Shown: one piece after another, positions 1 to 6,973 of the stretch | Position numbering within the stretch: position 1 is the first letter of the stretch | How the letters are laid out: the number at the start of each line of letters is the position of its first letter | Assembly (NCBI GenBank): GCA_002382645.1 | Contig: DFYP01000027.1 | Location: 25,706 to 35,091, forward strand | Reading direction: 5' to 3' | Length of the DNA stretch: 9,386 bases | Source of the DNA: Desulfovibrio sp. UBA4079 | Lineage (GTDB): Bacteria; Desulfobacterota; Desulfovibrionia; Desulfovibrionales; Desulfovibrionaceae | Notes under the pieces: generated by a model | The model's database searches: none | Told to the model about the DNA's origin: nothing | Seen by the model: only the letters and a program-made list of their open reading frames with translations | Program-made: the position numbers and the translations under genes

Positions 1-2
1 CG

Positions 3-596
3 CCCAGGAAAGCCACGCCCAAGAAGGCTGCGCCCCAAAAGACGGCCTCCAAGCCGACTGCCCCCAAGAAGAGCGCCCCCAAGAAGAGCGCCCCCAAAAA
101 GGCCGCCCCGAAAAAGGTCGCGCCCAAGAAGACGGCCTCCAAGCCGGCCGCGTCCAAGGCGGTTTTGCCCAAGAAGGCCGCCTCCAAGACCGTTGCGCCC
201 CAAAAGCCGGTGGCCCGGAAGACCGTGGAGTCCGACTCCATCCTGGAAAAGACCCGGATCCTGGCCGCCCGGCTCTACGCCAAGCAGGCCCGGGAGGTGC
301 GCGCGCTCGACGTGCGCGGCCTGTCCTCGGTGAGCGAGGCGATCATCGTGGCCACGGCCAAGAGCCTGCGCCAGGCCAAGGCCCTGGCCGACGACGTCCT
401 GGACTGCTGCGGCGAGCGCGGCTTCGGCTACCTCGGCATGGAGGGCTACCAGGGCGCGGAGTGGATCCTCCTGGACCTGAACGACGTGGTGGTCCACGTG
501 TTCCAGGAGGAGACCCGGCATTTCTACAACCTTGAAGGCATGTGGGCCGAGGCCCCGGAGATTCCGGTGGAGGCCCCGGCCGGGGACGCTGAATGA
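3..596 (+). CDS. rsfS: Ribosome silencing factor RsfS (Iojap/YbeB family) with basic repeat tail, 5' partial
   Basis: RsfS binds ribosomal protein uL14 and blocks joining of the 30S and 50S subunits, lowering translation when nutrients are short (family knowledge). The conserved domain runs from about position 245 to 560. It begins KTRILAARLYAKQAREV, has the core EAIIVATAKSLRQAKALAD, then GYQGAEWILLDLNDVVVHVF, and ends FYNLEGMWAEAPEI, close to the usual Y-LE-W-A ending. The first in-frame start codon inside the window is a TTG at 165, but the same frame is open back to the left edge and encodes the same kind of sequence, so the true start lies upstream. The visible tail of about 75 residues holds about 22 lysines and no acidic residue before the domain. 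The stop overlaps the gpmI start by four bases (ATGA), implying translational coupling. The domain call is secure; the role of the tail is unknown. Confidence 0.9.
   Translation, partial: PRKATPKKAAPQKTASKPTAPKKSAPKKSAPKKAAPKKVAPKKTASKPAASKAVLPKKAASKTVAPQKPVARKTVESDSILEKTRILAARLYAKQAREVRALDVRGLSSVSEAIIVATAKSLRQAKALADDVLDCCGERGFGYLGMEGYQGAEWILLDLNDVVVHVFQEETRHFYNLEGMWAEAPEIPVEAPAGDAE
15..224 (+). repeat. 15-bp periodic coding repeat (A-P/S-K-K-x pentapeptides)
   Basis: Fourteen consecutive 15-base units with no insertion or deletion encode pentapeptides such as TPKKA, APQKT, ASKPT, APKKS, APKKA, APKKV, APKKT, ASKPA, LPKKA and ASKTV. The units at 60-74 and 75-89 are identical (gcccccaagaagagc). 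An 18-base block at 39-56 recurs exactly at 129-146, which is 90 bases or six units away. The array continues to the left edge. It encodes the N-terminal tail of RsfS and resembles histone H1-like AKP-rich tails. Confidence 0.85.
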
Positions 597-2137
597 GCCG
601 CCCCAGGCCCACGCTCCTGCTCATCCTGGACGGCTGGGGCCAGGCCCCGGCAGGTCCCGGCAACGCCGTGTCCCTGGCCCGCACCCCGAACCTGGACAAG
701 CTCCTGGCCGAGCGGCCCACGGCCCTGCTCCGGTGCTCGGGCCGGGCCGTGGGTCTGCCCCACGGGTTCATGGGCAACTCCGAGGTGGGCCACATGAACA
801 TCGGCGCGGGCCGGGTGGTCTATCAGGACATGACCCGCATCGACCTGGCCATTGAGCAGGGCCGTTTCGCGGACAACCCCGTGCTGGTGGATCTCTTCGC
901 CAGGACCAAGGCCGCGGGCGGCCGCCTGCACCTCATGGGCCTGGTCTCGGACGGCGGGGTCCACAGCCATCACAATCACATCTACGCCCTCCTGGAATCG
1001 GCCAAGGCCCACGGGATCGCGGACGTGTTCGTGCACTGCTTCCTGGACGGCCGGGACACCCCGCCGGACAGCGGCCAGCACTACGTGGCGGCCCTGGTGG
1101 CCAAGATGGCCGAGATCGGCGTGGGCCGCGTGGCCAGCCTCATGGGCCGGTACTATGCCATGGACCGGGACAAGCGCTATGAGCGCAACGAGATCGCCTG
1201 GCAGGGGCTGGTCCTGGGCAAGGGCGAGCCTGTCCTGGAGCCGGTGGACGCCGTGCGCCAGGCCTACACAGCAGGCCAGACCGACGAGTTTGTCCAGCCG
1301 CGCATCCTCCAGGACCAGGGCCGGCCCGTGGGCCTGCTGCGCGACGGGGACGGGGTGTTCTTCTTCAATTTCCGGGCCGACCGCGCCCGCCAGATCACCC
1401 GGGCCCTGTGCGATCCGGCGTTCCAGGAATTCGAGCGGCCCGGGCTGCCGAAACTGGCCGGGTTCGCCACCATGACCCAGTACGAGCAGGCCTTTCCGCT
1501 GCCCGCGGCCTTTCCGCCCGAGTCCATCACCGACACCCTGGGCGAGACGGTCTCCAGGGCCGGACTCAAGCAGCTGCGCATCGCCGAGACCGAGAAGTAC
1601 GCGCACGTGACCTATTTCCTGAACTGCGGCCGCGAGGAGCCGTTTCCGGGCGAGGACCGGGTGCTCATCCCCTCGCCCCGGGACGTGGCCACCTACGACC
1701 TCAAGCCCGGCATGAGCGCGGAGCTGGTCACCGAGACCCTGCTGTCCAAGTGGGGCGAGTACGACCTGGCTGTCTGCAACCTGGCCAACCTGGACATGGT
1801 GGGCCACACCGGGATCATTCCCGCGGTGATTCAGGCCTGCGAGACCGTGGACGCCTGCGTGGGCCGTCTGGTGGAGCGGGTCCTGTCCACGGGCGGCCGG
1901 GTCCTGCTCACCGCGGACCACGGCAACGCCGAGGAGATGATCGACAAGAACGGCGGGCCCCAGACCGCGCACAGCACCAATCCCGTGGCCCTGGTCTATG
2001 TGGAGGAGGGCGCCCCAGGCGCGCAGGTGGCCCCGGGCGTGCTGGGCGACCTGGCGCCCACGATCCTGGAACTCTGGGGCCTGCCCCGGCCCGAGGCCAT
2101 GACCGGCACACCCCTGGTGACCCGAGGAGGGCAGTGA
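593..2137 (+). CDS. gpmI: 2,3-bisphosphoglycerate-independent phosphoglycerate mutase
   Basis: GpmI interconverts 3-phosphoglycerate and 2-phosphoglycerate in glycolysis and gluconeogenesis using a phosphoserine intermediate and two Mn ions. At 514 residues it has the family's normal length. The metal and catalytic residues are all visible: D13 in LILDGWG; the nucleophile S63 in GNSEVGH; H124 in SDGGVHSHHNH; D152, R154 and D155 in LDGRDTPP; R186 and R192 in MGRYYAMDRD; R261 and R264 in NFRADRAR; K335 in AETEKYAHVT; D401 and H405 in DMVGHTG; D442 and H443 in ADHGNAEE; H460 in AHSTNP. The ATG overlaps the rsfS stop by four bases and the TGA shares one base with the next ATG, so it is the middle gene of a coupled trio. 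The enzyme looks intact and functional. Confidence 0.97.
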   Translation: MSRPRPTLLLILDGWGQAPAGPGNAVSLARTPNLDKLLAERPTALLRCSGRAVGLPHGFMGNSEVGHMNIGAGRVVYQDMTRIDLAIEQGRFADNPVLVDLFARTKAAGGRLHLMGLVSDGGVHSHHNHIYALLESAKAHGIADVFVHCFLDGRDTPPDSGQHYVAALVAKMAEIGVGRVASLMGRYYAMDRDKRYERNEIAWQGLVLGKGEPVLEPVDAVRQAYTAGQTDEFVQPRILQDQGRPVGLLRDGDGVFFFNFRADRARQITRALCDPAFQEFERPGLPKLAGFATMTQYEQAFPLPAAFPPESITDTLGETVSRAGLKQLRIAETEKYAHVTYFLNCGREEPFPGEDRVLIPSPRDVATYDLKPGMSAELVTETLLSKWGEYDLAVCNLANLDMVGHTGIIPAVIQACETVDACVGRLVERVLSTGGRVLLTADHGNAEEMIDKNGGPQTAHSTNPVALVYVEEGAPGAQVAPGVLGDLAPTILELWGLPRPEAMTGTPLVTRGGQ

Positions 2138-2376
2138 TGGAGTCCAAGAAGCCGCTCACGCCGGTGAAGCCCACGGGCATGGAGGTCATCTACCTCTATC
2201 CCTGTCCGTTCTGCGAACGCGAGGTGCCGCTCATCGCGCCCACCCGTCCGGCCATGGCCCAGTGCGACGCCTGCCGCAAGAACTTCCCCATCGTGCCGGT
2301 GGACGACCGGACCATCCGCTACTTCAAGATCATGCTGGCCGGAGGCAAGGCGAGCATTGACCCGGACTTTTTGTAA
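2137..2376 (+). CDS. Small four-cysteine (zinc-ribbon-like) protein, function unknown
   Basis: This is a 79-residue cytoplasmic protein with two CxxC knuckles: C23 and C26 in YPCPFCER, and C43 and C46 in QCDACRK. The 16-residue spacing suits a zinc ribbon. The rest is compact, with a basic-aromatic segment (IRYFKIM, residues 60-66) and the tail GGKASIDPDFL. The ATG overlaps the gpmI stop (TGATG) and is preceded by GAGGAGGG at 2124-2131, a strong ribosome binding site. It is the last gene before a clear terminator, so it is co-transcribed with rsfS and gpmI. I recall similar short proteins from Desulfovibrio-type genomes but know no assigned function. Metal binding is inferred from the cysteines only. 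Confidence 0.8.
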   Translation: MESKKPLTPVKPTGMEVIYLYPCPFCEREVPLIAPTRPAMAQCDACRKNFPIVPVDDRTIRYFKIMLAGGKASIDPDFL

Positions 2377-2435
2377 AGCTTCGCTTGAACTGTTAGAGTA
2401 ACAAGCCGTTTTCTTTTGATAAAAAGTCCACTGCC

Positions 2436-2474
2436 CAGCCCGTGGTCCCCGAGGGACTGCGGGCTGCGGTTTTT
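2436..2474 (+). terminator. Intrinsic terminator of the rsfS-gpmI unit
   Basis: A 7-bp stem (cagcccg at 2436-2442 with cgggctg at 2460-2466) is followed, across a small tg/tg internal loop, by a 5-bp stem (gtccc/gggac) capped by CGA. A T5 run begins three bases after the stem. A matching A5 run at 2421-2425 suggests it may also stop transcripts arriving on the minus strand from the EamA gene, though there the gap between stem and T-run is about ten bases. The flanks at 2377-2430 and 2485-2552 are AT-rich compared with the surrounding genes. I see no gene or clear promoter in them. Confidence 0.85.
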
Positions 2475-2576
2475 CCATATGGGCCAGGCTCAACTCCCTG
2501 TTTTTTCGTCTGAAAAATTCTAGAAAAAGTTTAACTCGCAATATTGATTGGAGAAGTCCAGGAGGTCTCGCCGGGC

Positions 2577-3473
2577 CTAGCTCCGGGCGGTCTTGAGGCG
2601 CTGGAGCGCGTTGCCGGCCACGATGAGCCCCAGTCCCAGGAGGGTGGAGACCCGGATGTCCTCGCCCAGGACGAAGTGGATCAGCACCAGGGACAGGAAC
2701 GGCGAGAGGAAGATGAGGTTGGCCACCCGGGCCGTGCCCTGGGGCGAACGCGCGGCCAGACGCATGGCCGAAAGCCAGAGCACGAAGGTCAGGCCCATCT
2801 CGAACAGGCCCACGTAGGCCCCGGCCAGGAGCCCGGTCAGGCCCATGGCGGGCAGGCCTGGACCCAGGAGCACGGCCGCCAGGATGCAGGGGAAGGCCGC
2901 GAGAAAATTGAGGAACAGCGCGGCCACCGGGTCTGTCGTGAGCCGGGTGTTGCCGATCCAGAACAGGGCCCAGAGCAGGGTGCTGCCCAGGGCCAGGGCC
3001 ACGCCCAGGGGGCTTTCGAAGCGCAAGGACAGGGGCGCGCCCCGGGTGGCGATGCACAGCACGCCCGCGTAGCTCACCAGGATGGCGGCCAGGTCCAGGG
3101 CCCGCAGCTTCTGCCCCAGGAGCGGCACGGACAAGAGCGTCAGGGTGATGGCCCAGGTGTAGTTGAGCGGCTGGGCCTCCTGGGCCGGGAGCAGGGCATA
3201 GGACTGGAACAGGACCGCGTAGTACAGGAAGGGGTTCAGGACCCCCAGGCCGCAGCTGCGCAGGACCTGGGCCCAAGGCATGGTCCGGAGCAGGCCCAGG
3301 CGTCCCCGCCAGGCCAGCAGGAGGAACAGGGCCAGGGCCGAAACCGCGTCGGCCACCAGGAGGAGCTGCAAGGGCTCCAGGTGCTGCAGGGCGATCTTGA
3401 AGGCCGTGGCCACGGTGCTCCAGACAAGCACGGCCAGGCCGCCGCAGGCCAGGGCCTTGTGCTGGTCCTGCAC
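2577..3473 (-). CDS. EamA/DMT-family inner-membrane transporter
   Basis: This 298-residue hydrophobic protein has about ten predicted membrane segments in two EamA halves (roughly residues 8-143 and 155-292), the normal plan of drug/metabolite transporter superfamily exporters. Typical features are the first helix with VWSTVATAFKIAL, the end of the first half with NYTWAITLTLLSVPLLGQKL, and the last helices with ANLIFLSPFLSLVLIHFVLGED. The substrate cannot be told; family members move amino acids, nucleotides or other metabolites. The start taken is a GTG lying directly after the TAG of the upstream LOG gene, in the same frame, with no Shine-Dalgarno at proper distance, so translation probably depends on coupling. 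A start a few codons inside is possible. Confidence 0.88.
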   Translation of the reverse strand: MQDQHKALACGGLAVLVWSTVATAFKIALQHLEPLQLLLVADAVSALALFLLLAWRGRLGLLRTMPWAQVLRSCGLGVLNPFLYYAVLFQSYALLPAQEAQPLNYTWAITLTLLSVPLLGQKLRALDLAAILVSYAGVLCIATRGAPLSLRFESPLGVALALGSTLLWALFWIGNTRLTTDPVAALFLNFLAAFPCILAAVLLGPGLPAMGLTGLLAGAYVGLFEMGLTFVLWLSAMRLAARSPQGTARVANLIFLSPFLSLVLIHFVLGEDIRVSTLLGLGLIVAGNALQRLKTARS

Positions 3474-4130
3474 CTAGATGACCACGTGCTTCTTGATGTG
3501 GTTCACGGCTTCTTCCGGAGAATCGGTGACCATGAACAGGTCCAGGTCCTCTTCCCGGCAGAAGGCGTTGGCCACCATCTGCTTCTGGAACCAGTCCACC
3601 AGCCCGGACCAGTAGTCCTTGCCCAGGAGCACGATGGGGAAGGGCTTGATGCGCTTGGTCTGGATGAGCACCAGGGCCTCGGAGAGCTCGTCCAGGGTGC
3701 CGTAGCCGCCGGGCAGGGCGATGTAGGCCAGGGCGTACTTCACGAAGATGAGCTTGCGCACGAAGAAGTAGCGGAAATCGCAGCGGATTTTGAGGAAGTG
3801 GTTGTACTTCTGCTCCAGGGGCAGGTGGATGTGCAGGCCGATGGACTCGCCCCCGGCCTCGAAGCAGCCCTTGTTGGCGGCCTCCATGAGTCCGGGGCCG
3901 CCGCCGGTGATCACCGAGAACCCGGCCTCGGCGAGCAGCTTGGCCAGGCGTTCGGTCTGCTGGTACAGGGGGGCCCCGGGCTGGGTCCTTGCCGAGCCGA
4001 ACACGGACACGGCCGGGCCGATGTCGGAAAGGCTCTCGAAGCCGTCCACGATCTCGGACATGATCTTGAACAGCCGCCAGGACTCGTGGATGGAGAGGTT
4101 GTCGATGACGTATTGTTGCGAGGGGTGCAT
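3474..4130 (-). CDS. LOG-family protein (TIGR00730-like, cytokinin-type nucleoside monophosphate phosphoribohydrolase)
   Basis: This 218-residue protein has a Rossmann-like fold. It carries both family signatures: GGGPGLMEAANKG at residues 76-88 and PGGYGTLDE at 140-148. R125 and K126 (FFVRKLIF) occupy the conserved basic position before the second motif. LOG proteins cleave the N-glycosidic bond of nucleoside 5'-monophosphates, and many bacterial members act on AMP or related nucleotides; the true substrate here is unknown. The ATG has a good ribosome binding site (AAGGAG five bases upstream, minus strand at 4136-4141). It is the first gene of a two-gene unit with the EamA transporter. A link between nucleotide or base release and export is possible but only inferred from adjacency. 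Confidence 0.9.
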   Translation of the reverse strand: MHPSQQYVIDNLSIHESWRLFKIMSEIVDGFESLSDIGPAVSVFGSARTQPGAPLYQQTERLAKLLAEAGFSVITGGGPGLMEAANKGCFEAGGESIGLHIHLPLEQKYNHFLKIRCDFRYFFVRKLIFVKYALAYIALPGGYGTLDELSEALVLIQTKRIKPFPIVLLGKDYWSGLVDWFQKQMVANAFCREEDLDLFMVTDSPEEAVNHIKKHVVI

Positions 4131-4182
4131 TCCGGCTCCTTGGCCTGTTGATTCACGGGCGATTATGGGGCACTAGACCCTT

Positions 4183-4203
4183 GCGCGGGCCGAGGTCCCG
4201 CGC
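4183..4203. repeat. Perfect 7-bp palindrome in the divergent intergenic region
   Basis: The arms gcgcggg (4183-4189) and cccgcgc (4197-4203) flank a 7-base spacer between the divergent LOG and beta-CASP genes. No T-run follows, so it is not a terminator. It could be an operator for either direction or simply chance in GC-rich DNA. A second small inverted repeat (gcggcc/ggccgc) lies at 4221-4240. Confidence 0.3.
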
Positions 4204-4267
4204 CCCTTGTACACTGGATGGCGGCCGCCGGGAAGGCCGCGCCTGAGCCCTGCAACTGGAGAACTTC

Positions 4268-5878
4268 ATGAAAATCACCTTCATGGGCGCGGCCCAGACC
4301 GTCACCGGGTCCTGCTACATCCTGGAGAACGGCCGCAACCGCTTCAGCATCGACTGCGGCATGCACCAGGGCAATGCCGAGATCGAGAAGCGCAACCTGA
4401 ACATGGCGCCCTACCGGCCGTCCGAGCTGGACTTCGTGCTCGTGACCCACGCCCACATCGACCACACCGGGCTCCTGCCCCGGCTGGTGGCCAAGGGCTT
4501 CAAGGGCCCGATCTACGCCACCCCGCCCACCCTGGACCTCATGCGCATCATGCTCCTGGACTCGGCCCACATCCAGGAGATGGAGGCCGAGTGGCGCACC
4601 CGCAAACGCCAGCGCCACGGACAGGCCGCCGAGCTGGCCCTGTACACCACGGCCGACGCTGAGGCCTGCCTGAACCTGTTCAAGCCCGTGGAATACGGCA
4701 AGCCCTTCGAGCCCGGAGAGGGCGTGCGCGTGGTCTACCGCGACGCCGGGCACATCCTGGGCTCGGCCCTCATCGAGCTGGAGTACGAGGAGAACGGGAA
4801 GAGCACCAAGCTCGTGTTTTCCGGCGACCTGGGCCGGCCGCACCAGCTCCTGGTGGAGGACCCCAGCCTGGTGGAGACCACGGACTACCTCTTCCTGGAA
4901 TCGACCTACGGCGACCGCAACCACAAGGACGACAGCAACTCCCTGGACGAGCTGGCCGAGGCCGTGGCCTACGCCCACCGCAACGGCGAGAAGGTCATCA
5001 TCCCGGCCTTTGCCGTGGAGCGCTCCCAGCAGATCATCTACGCCCTGTCGCTCCTGCGCGAGCAGGGCCGCCTGCCCGCGGATATGCCCGTGTACCTGGA
5101 CAGCCCCCTGGCCATCCAGGCCACCGAGGTTTTCAGGAGGCATCCCGAGTACTTCGATGAGGAGACCCGGGAGCGCATCGCCGCGGGCCGCCACCCCCTG
5201 GACCTGCCCAACCTGCGCTTCTCCCAGACCCGCGACGACTCCCAGGCCATCAACAACACGCCCGGCCCGGCCGTGGTCATCTCGGCCAGCGGCATGGCCA
5301 ATGCCGGACGCATCAAGCACCACCTGCGCCACAACCTCTGGCGCAAGGGCGCCAGCATCGTGTTCGTGGGCTTCCAGGCCGAGGGCACGCCGGGCCGCAA
5401 GATCGTCAACGGCGCCCGCAAGATCCTGCTCTTCGGCGAGGAGGTCGCCGTGGCCGCCCGGGTCTTCACCATCAACGGCTTCTCCGGCCACGCGGGCCAG
5501 AGCGAGCTCATGGACTGGCTGAAGTCCTTCAAGGACCACAACCAGTTGCGCGTGATCCTGACCCACGGCGAGGCCAAGTCCCAGGAGCGTCTGGCCGCGC
5601 TCATCCGCGAGACCCTGCACCTGGAGCCGCACATCCCGGCCTACCGCGAGGAACTCACCCTGGAGCCGGGCCAGGCCATGCAGCCCGTGGTGGACGCGGA
5701 CAAGGCCGCCCCGCGCATCGACTGGGAGTTCCTGCTCCAGGACTCCGAGCGGCTCTACGCCGAGTTCCGCAAGCGGGTGGAGCAGGTGCAGACCCGCACC
5801 TGGACCGACCAGACCGAGCTGCGCGACCGGGTCCTGGACGTGAACCGGCGCATGGTGGAGCTTATCTCCGAGCTGTAG
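4268..5878 (+). CDS. Beta-CASP metallo-beta-lactamase fold RNA hydrolase
   Basis: This 536-residue zinc hydrolase belongs to the CPSF73/RNase J-type beta-CASP superfamily. Metallo-beta-lactamase motifs are complete: THAHIDHTG (H61, H63, D65, H66), DAGHILGSA (H162) and FSGDLG (D187). The beta-CASP part follows, with ESTYGDR near residue 211, IPAFAVERSQ near 245, VVISASGMANAGRIKHHL near 337-353, NGFSGHAGQSEL (H408) and LTHGE (H433). Family members cut RNA as endonucleases or 5' exonucleases; which activity applies cannot be read from sequence. The C-terminal 60 residues (from about 475) are charged and probably helical. GGAG at 4258-4261 lies six bases before the ATG. It heads the rsmD-coaD-miaA operon, and its TAG abuts the rsmD ATG in the same frame. 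Confidence 0.93.
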   Translation: MKITFMGAAQTVTGSCYILENGRNRFSIDCGMHQGNAEIEKRNLNMAPYRPSELDFVLVTHAHIDHTGLLPRLVAKGFKGPIYATPPTLDLMRIMLLDSAHIQEMEAEWRTRKRQRHGQAAELALYTTADAEACLNLFKPVEYGKPFEPGEGVRVVYRDAGHILGSALIELEYEENGKSTKLVFSGDLGRPHQLLVEDPSLVETTDYLFLESTYGDRNHKDDSNSLDELAEAVAYAHRNGEKVIIPAFAVERSQQIIYALSLLREQGRLPADMPVYLDSPLAIQATEVFRRHPEYFDEETRERIAAGRHPLDLPNLRFSQTRDDSQAINNTPGPAVVISASGMANAGRIKHHLRHNLWRKGASIVFVGFQAEGTPGRKIVNGARKILLFGEEVAVAARVFTINGFSGHAGQSELMDWLKSFKDHNQLRVILTHGEAKSQERLAALIRETLHLEPHIPAYREELTLEPGQAMQPVVDADKAAPRIDWEFLLQDSERLYAEFRKRVEQVQTRTWTDQTELRDRVLDVNRRMVELISEL

Positions 5879-6451
5879 ATGCGGATCATCGCGGGCATAT
5901 TCGGCGGCCGCACGCTCAAGACCGGCCAGGGACCGGGCTACCGCCCGGCCACGGGCAAGGTGCGCGGGGCCGTGTTCTCCATGCTCGAGGCCCGGGGCCT
6001 GGACTGGCCGGACCTGCGCGTGCTGGACGTGTTCGCGGGCAGCGGCAGCCTGGCCATCGAGGCCCTGAGCCGGGGCGCGGCCGAGGCCTGGTTCCTGGAA
6101 AAGGACGCCCGGGCCGCCAGGCTCATCAGCGAGAACCTGCGCAGCCTGGGGGTGCCGCCCGCGCGCTGGAAAGTGCTCTGCAAGGACGCCCTGGCCGTGC
6201 TCTCCCGGCCGCCGGAGCGGGCCTTCGGCCTGGCCTTCGTGGACCCGCCCTACGGCCAGGGGCTTCTGGCCCCGGCCCTTGACAACCTGGCTCAAAAGCA
6301 GTGGATGGAACCCGGCGGACTCGTTCTGGCCGAGGTTGAGGCCGGTCTGGCCCTGCCCGCCGTCGAGGCCCTGGGTCTGGAACTTCTCACCGACCGGCTC
6401 TACGGTCAGACCAGGATACTCCTATGCCGAACTCCCAGCAGCACGACCTGA
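5879..6451 (+). CDS. rsmD: 16S rRNA (guanine-N2)-methyltransferase RsmD
   Basis: RsmD methylates G966 (E. coli numbering) of 16S rRNA using S-adenosylmethionine during 30S assembly. The 190-residue length is usual. It begins MRIIAGIFGGRTL, carries the RPATGKVRGAVFSML segment (residues 22-36, normally RPT--VRE), the SAM-binding loop VLDVFAGSGSLAIEALSRGA (48-67) and the catalytic FVDPPYG (DPPY at 122-125). The ATG follows the TAG of the upstream gene with zero spacing and in the same frame. The nearest purine-rich site (GGAG at 5857-5860) is 18 bases away, so initiation probably relies on coupling. The 3' end overlaps coaD by 28 bases; rsmD-coaD is a widespread bacterial gene pair. Confidence 0.95.
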   Translation: MRIIAGIFGGRTLKTGQGPGYRPATGKVRGAVFSMLEARGLDWPDLRVLDVFAGSGSLAIEALSRGAAEAWFLEKDARAARLISENLRSLGVPPARWKVLCKDALAVLSRPPERAFGLAFVDPPYGQGLLAPALDNLAQKQWMEPGGLVLAEVEAGLALPAVEALGLELLTDRLYGQTRILLCRTPSSTT

Positions 6452-6951
6452 ACCCCCGCCTGGCGGTCTATCCGGGCACCTTCGACCCCCTGACCAAGGG
6501 CCATCTCTCGATCATGAACCGGGGGCTCAAGATCTTCGACCGGGTCATCCTGGCCGTGGCCAAGAGCACGCCCAAGAAGACGCTCTTCAGCGTGGAGGAG
6601 CGCGTGGACCTGGCCCGCGAGGTCTTCAAGGACAAGCCCAACGTGCACGTGGAGGCCTTCGACGGCCTGCTCATCGACTACGTGACCCGGCGCGGGGCCG
6701 GGGCCGTGCTGCGCGGGCTCAGGGCCGTGTCCGACTTCGAGTACGAGTTCCAGATGGCGCTCATGAACCGCCGCCTGGCCCGGGACATCCAGACCGTGTT
6801 CCTGATGACCGACTACAAGTGGATGTACCTGTCCTCGACCATCGTCAAGGAAGTGGCCTGCCACGGCGGGAACATCAAGGGCCTGGTGCCCGACGAGGTG
6901 ATCAGCCCGCTCTACGCCAGGTGCGTGGCCAACGCGCGCCGGGAGGATTGA
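6424..6951 (+). CDS. coaD: Phosphopantetheine adenylyltransferase CoaD
   Basis: CoaD adenylates 4'-phosphopantetheine to dephospho-CoA, the penultimate step of coenzyme A synthesis. The 175-residue protein has the nucleotidyltransferase signature YPGTFDPLTKGH (residues 16-27, T/HxGH type), the segment RGLRAVSDFEYEFQMALMNRRL (97-118) and the second ATP motif YLSSTIVKEVA (135-145). It is about 10-15 residues longer than usual because the N-terminus (MPNSQQHDLNPR) is encoded partly in the overlap with rsmD. No other ATG, GTG or TTG occurs in frame before the conserved core, and AGGA at 6413-6416 lies seven bases before the ATG, so this start is well supported. Confidence 0.96.
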   Translation: MPNSQQHDLNPRLAVYPGTFDPLTKGHLSIMNRGLKIFDRVILAVAKSTPKKTLFSVEERVDLAREVFKDKPNVHVEAFDGLLIDYVTRRGAGAVLRGLRAVSDFEYEFQMALMNRRLARDIQTVFLMTDYKWMYLSSTIVKEVACHGGNIKGLVPDEVISPLYARCVANARRED

Positions 6952-6955
6952 CCTG
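6941..6955 (+). promoter_or_regulatory. Ribosome binding site and probable CTG start of miaA
   Basis: GGGAGG at 6941-6946 overlaps the end of coaD and is followed after six bases by an in-frame CTG at 6953-6955. The next regular start codon, GTG at 6974, is 27 bases from this site. The CTG start would give the usual short leader (about nine residues) before the P-loop segment. Confidence 0.45.
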
Positions 6956-6973
6956 AGCGGTTCCCGCGTCCGC

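Noticed and set aside
524..1972. Long open frame of 482 codons on the minus strand opposite gpmI
   Set aside because: It is antisense to an intact gpmI with all catalytic residues, and is His/Gly/Val-rich low-complexity protein typical of the complement of GC-rich codons.
2544..4151. Open frame of 535 codons on the plus strand across the LOG and EamA genes
   Set aside because: Its Gln/Gly/His-rich translation with no recognisable domain is the mirror of two genuine minus-strand genes with clear motifs.
4162..4167. CATAAT as a -10 box for the LOG gene on the minus strand
   Set aside because: The -10 match is fair and the distance to the gene plausible, but no -35 element is seen at 16-18 bases, so it is not listed as a promoter.
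4170..4184. Sigma-54-like GGCAC...TTGC ahead of the beta-CASP gene
   Set aside because: The spacing between GG and GC is 12 bases instead of the required 10.
4163..6295. Open frame of 710 codons on the minus strand opposite the beta-CASP gene and rsmD
   Set aside because: It covers two well-supported genes, its composition is biased (Val/Gly/His/Gln), and it has no start site signal or domain.
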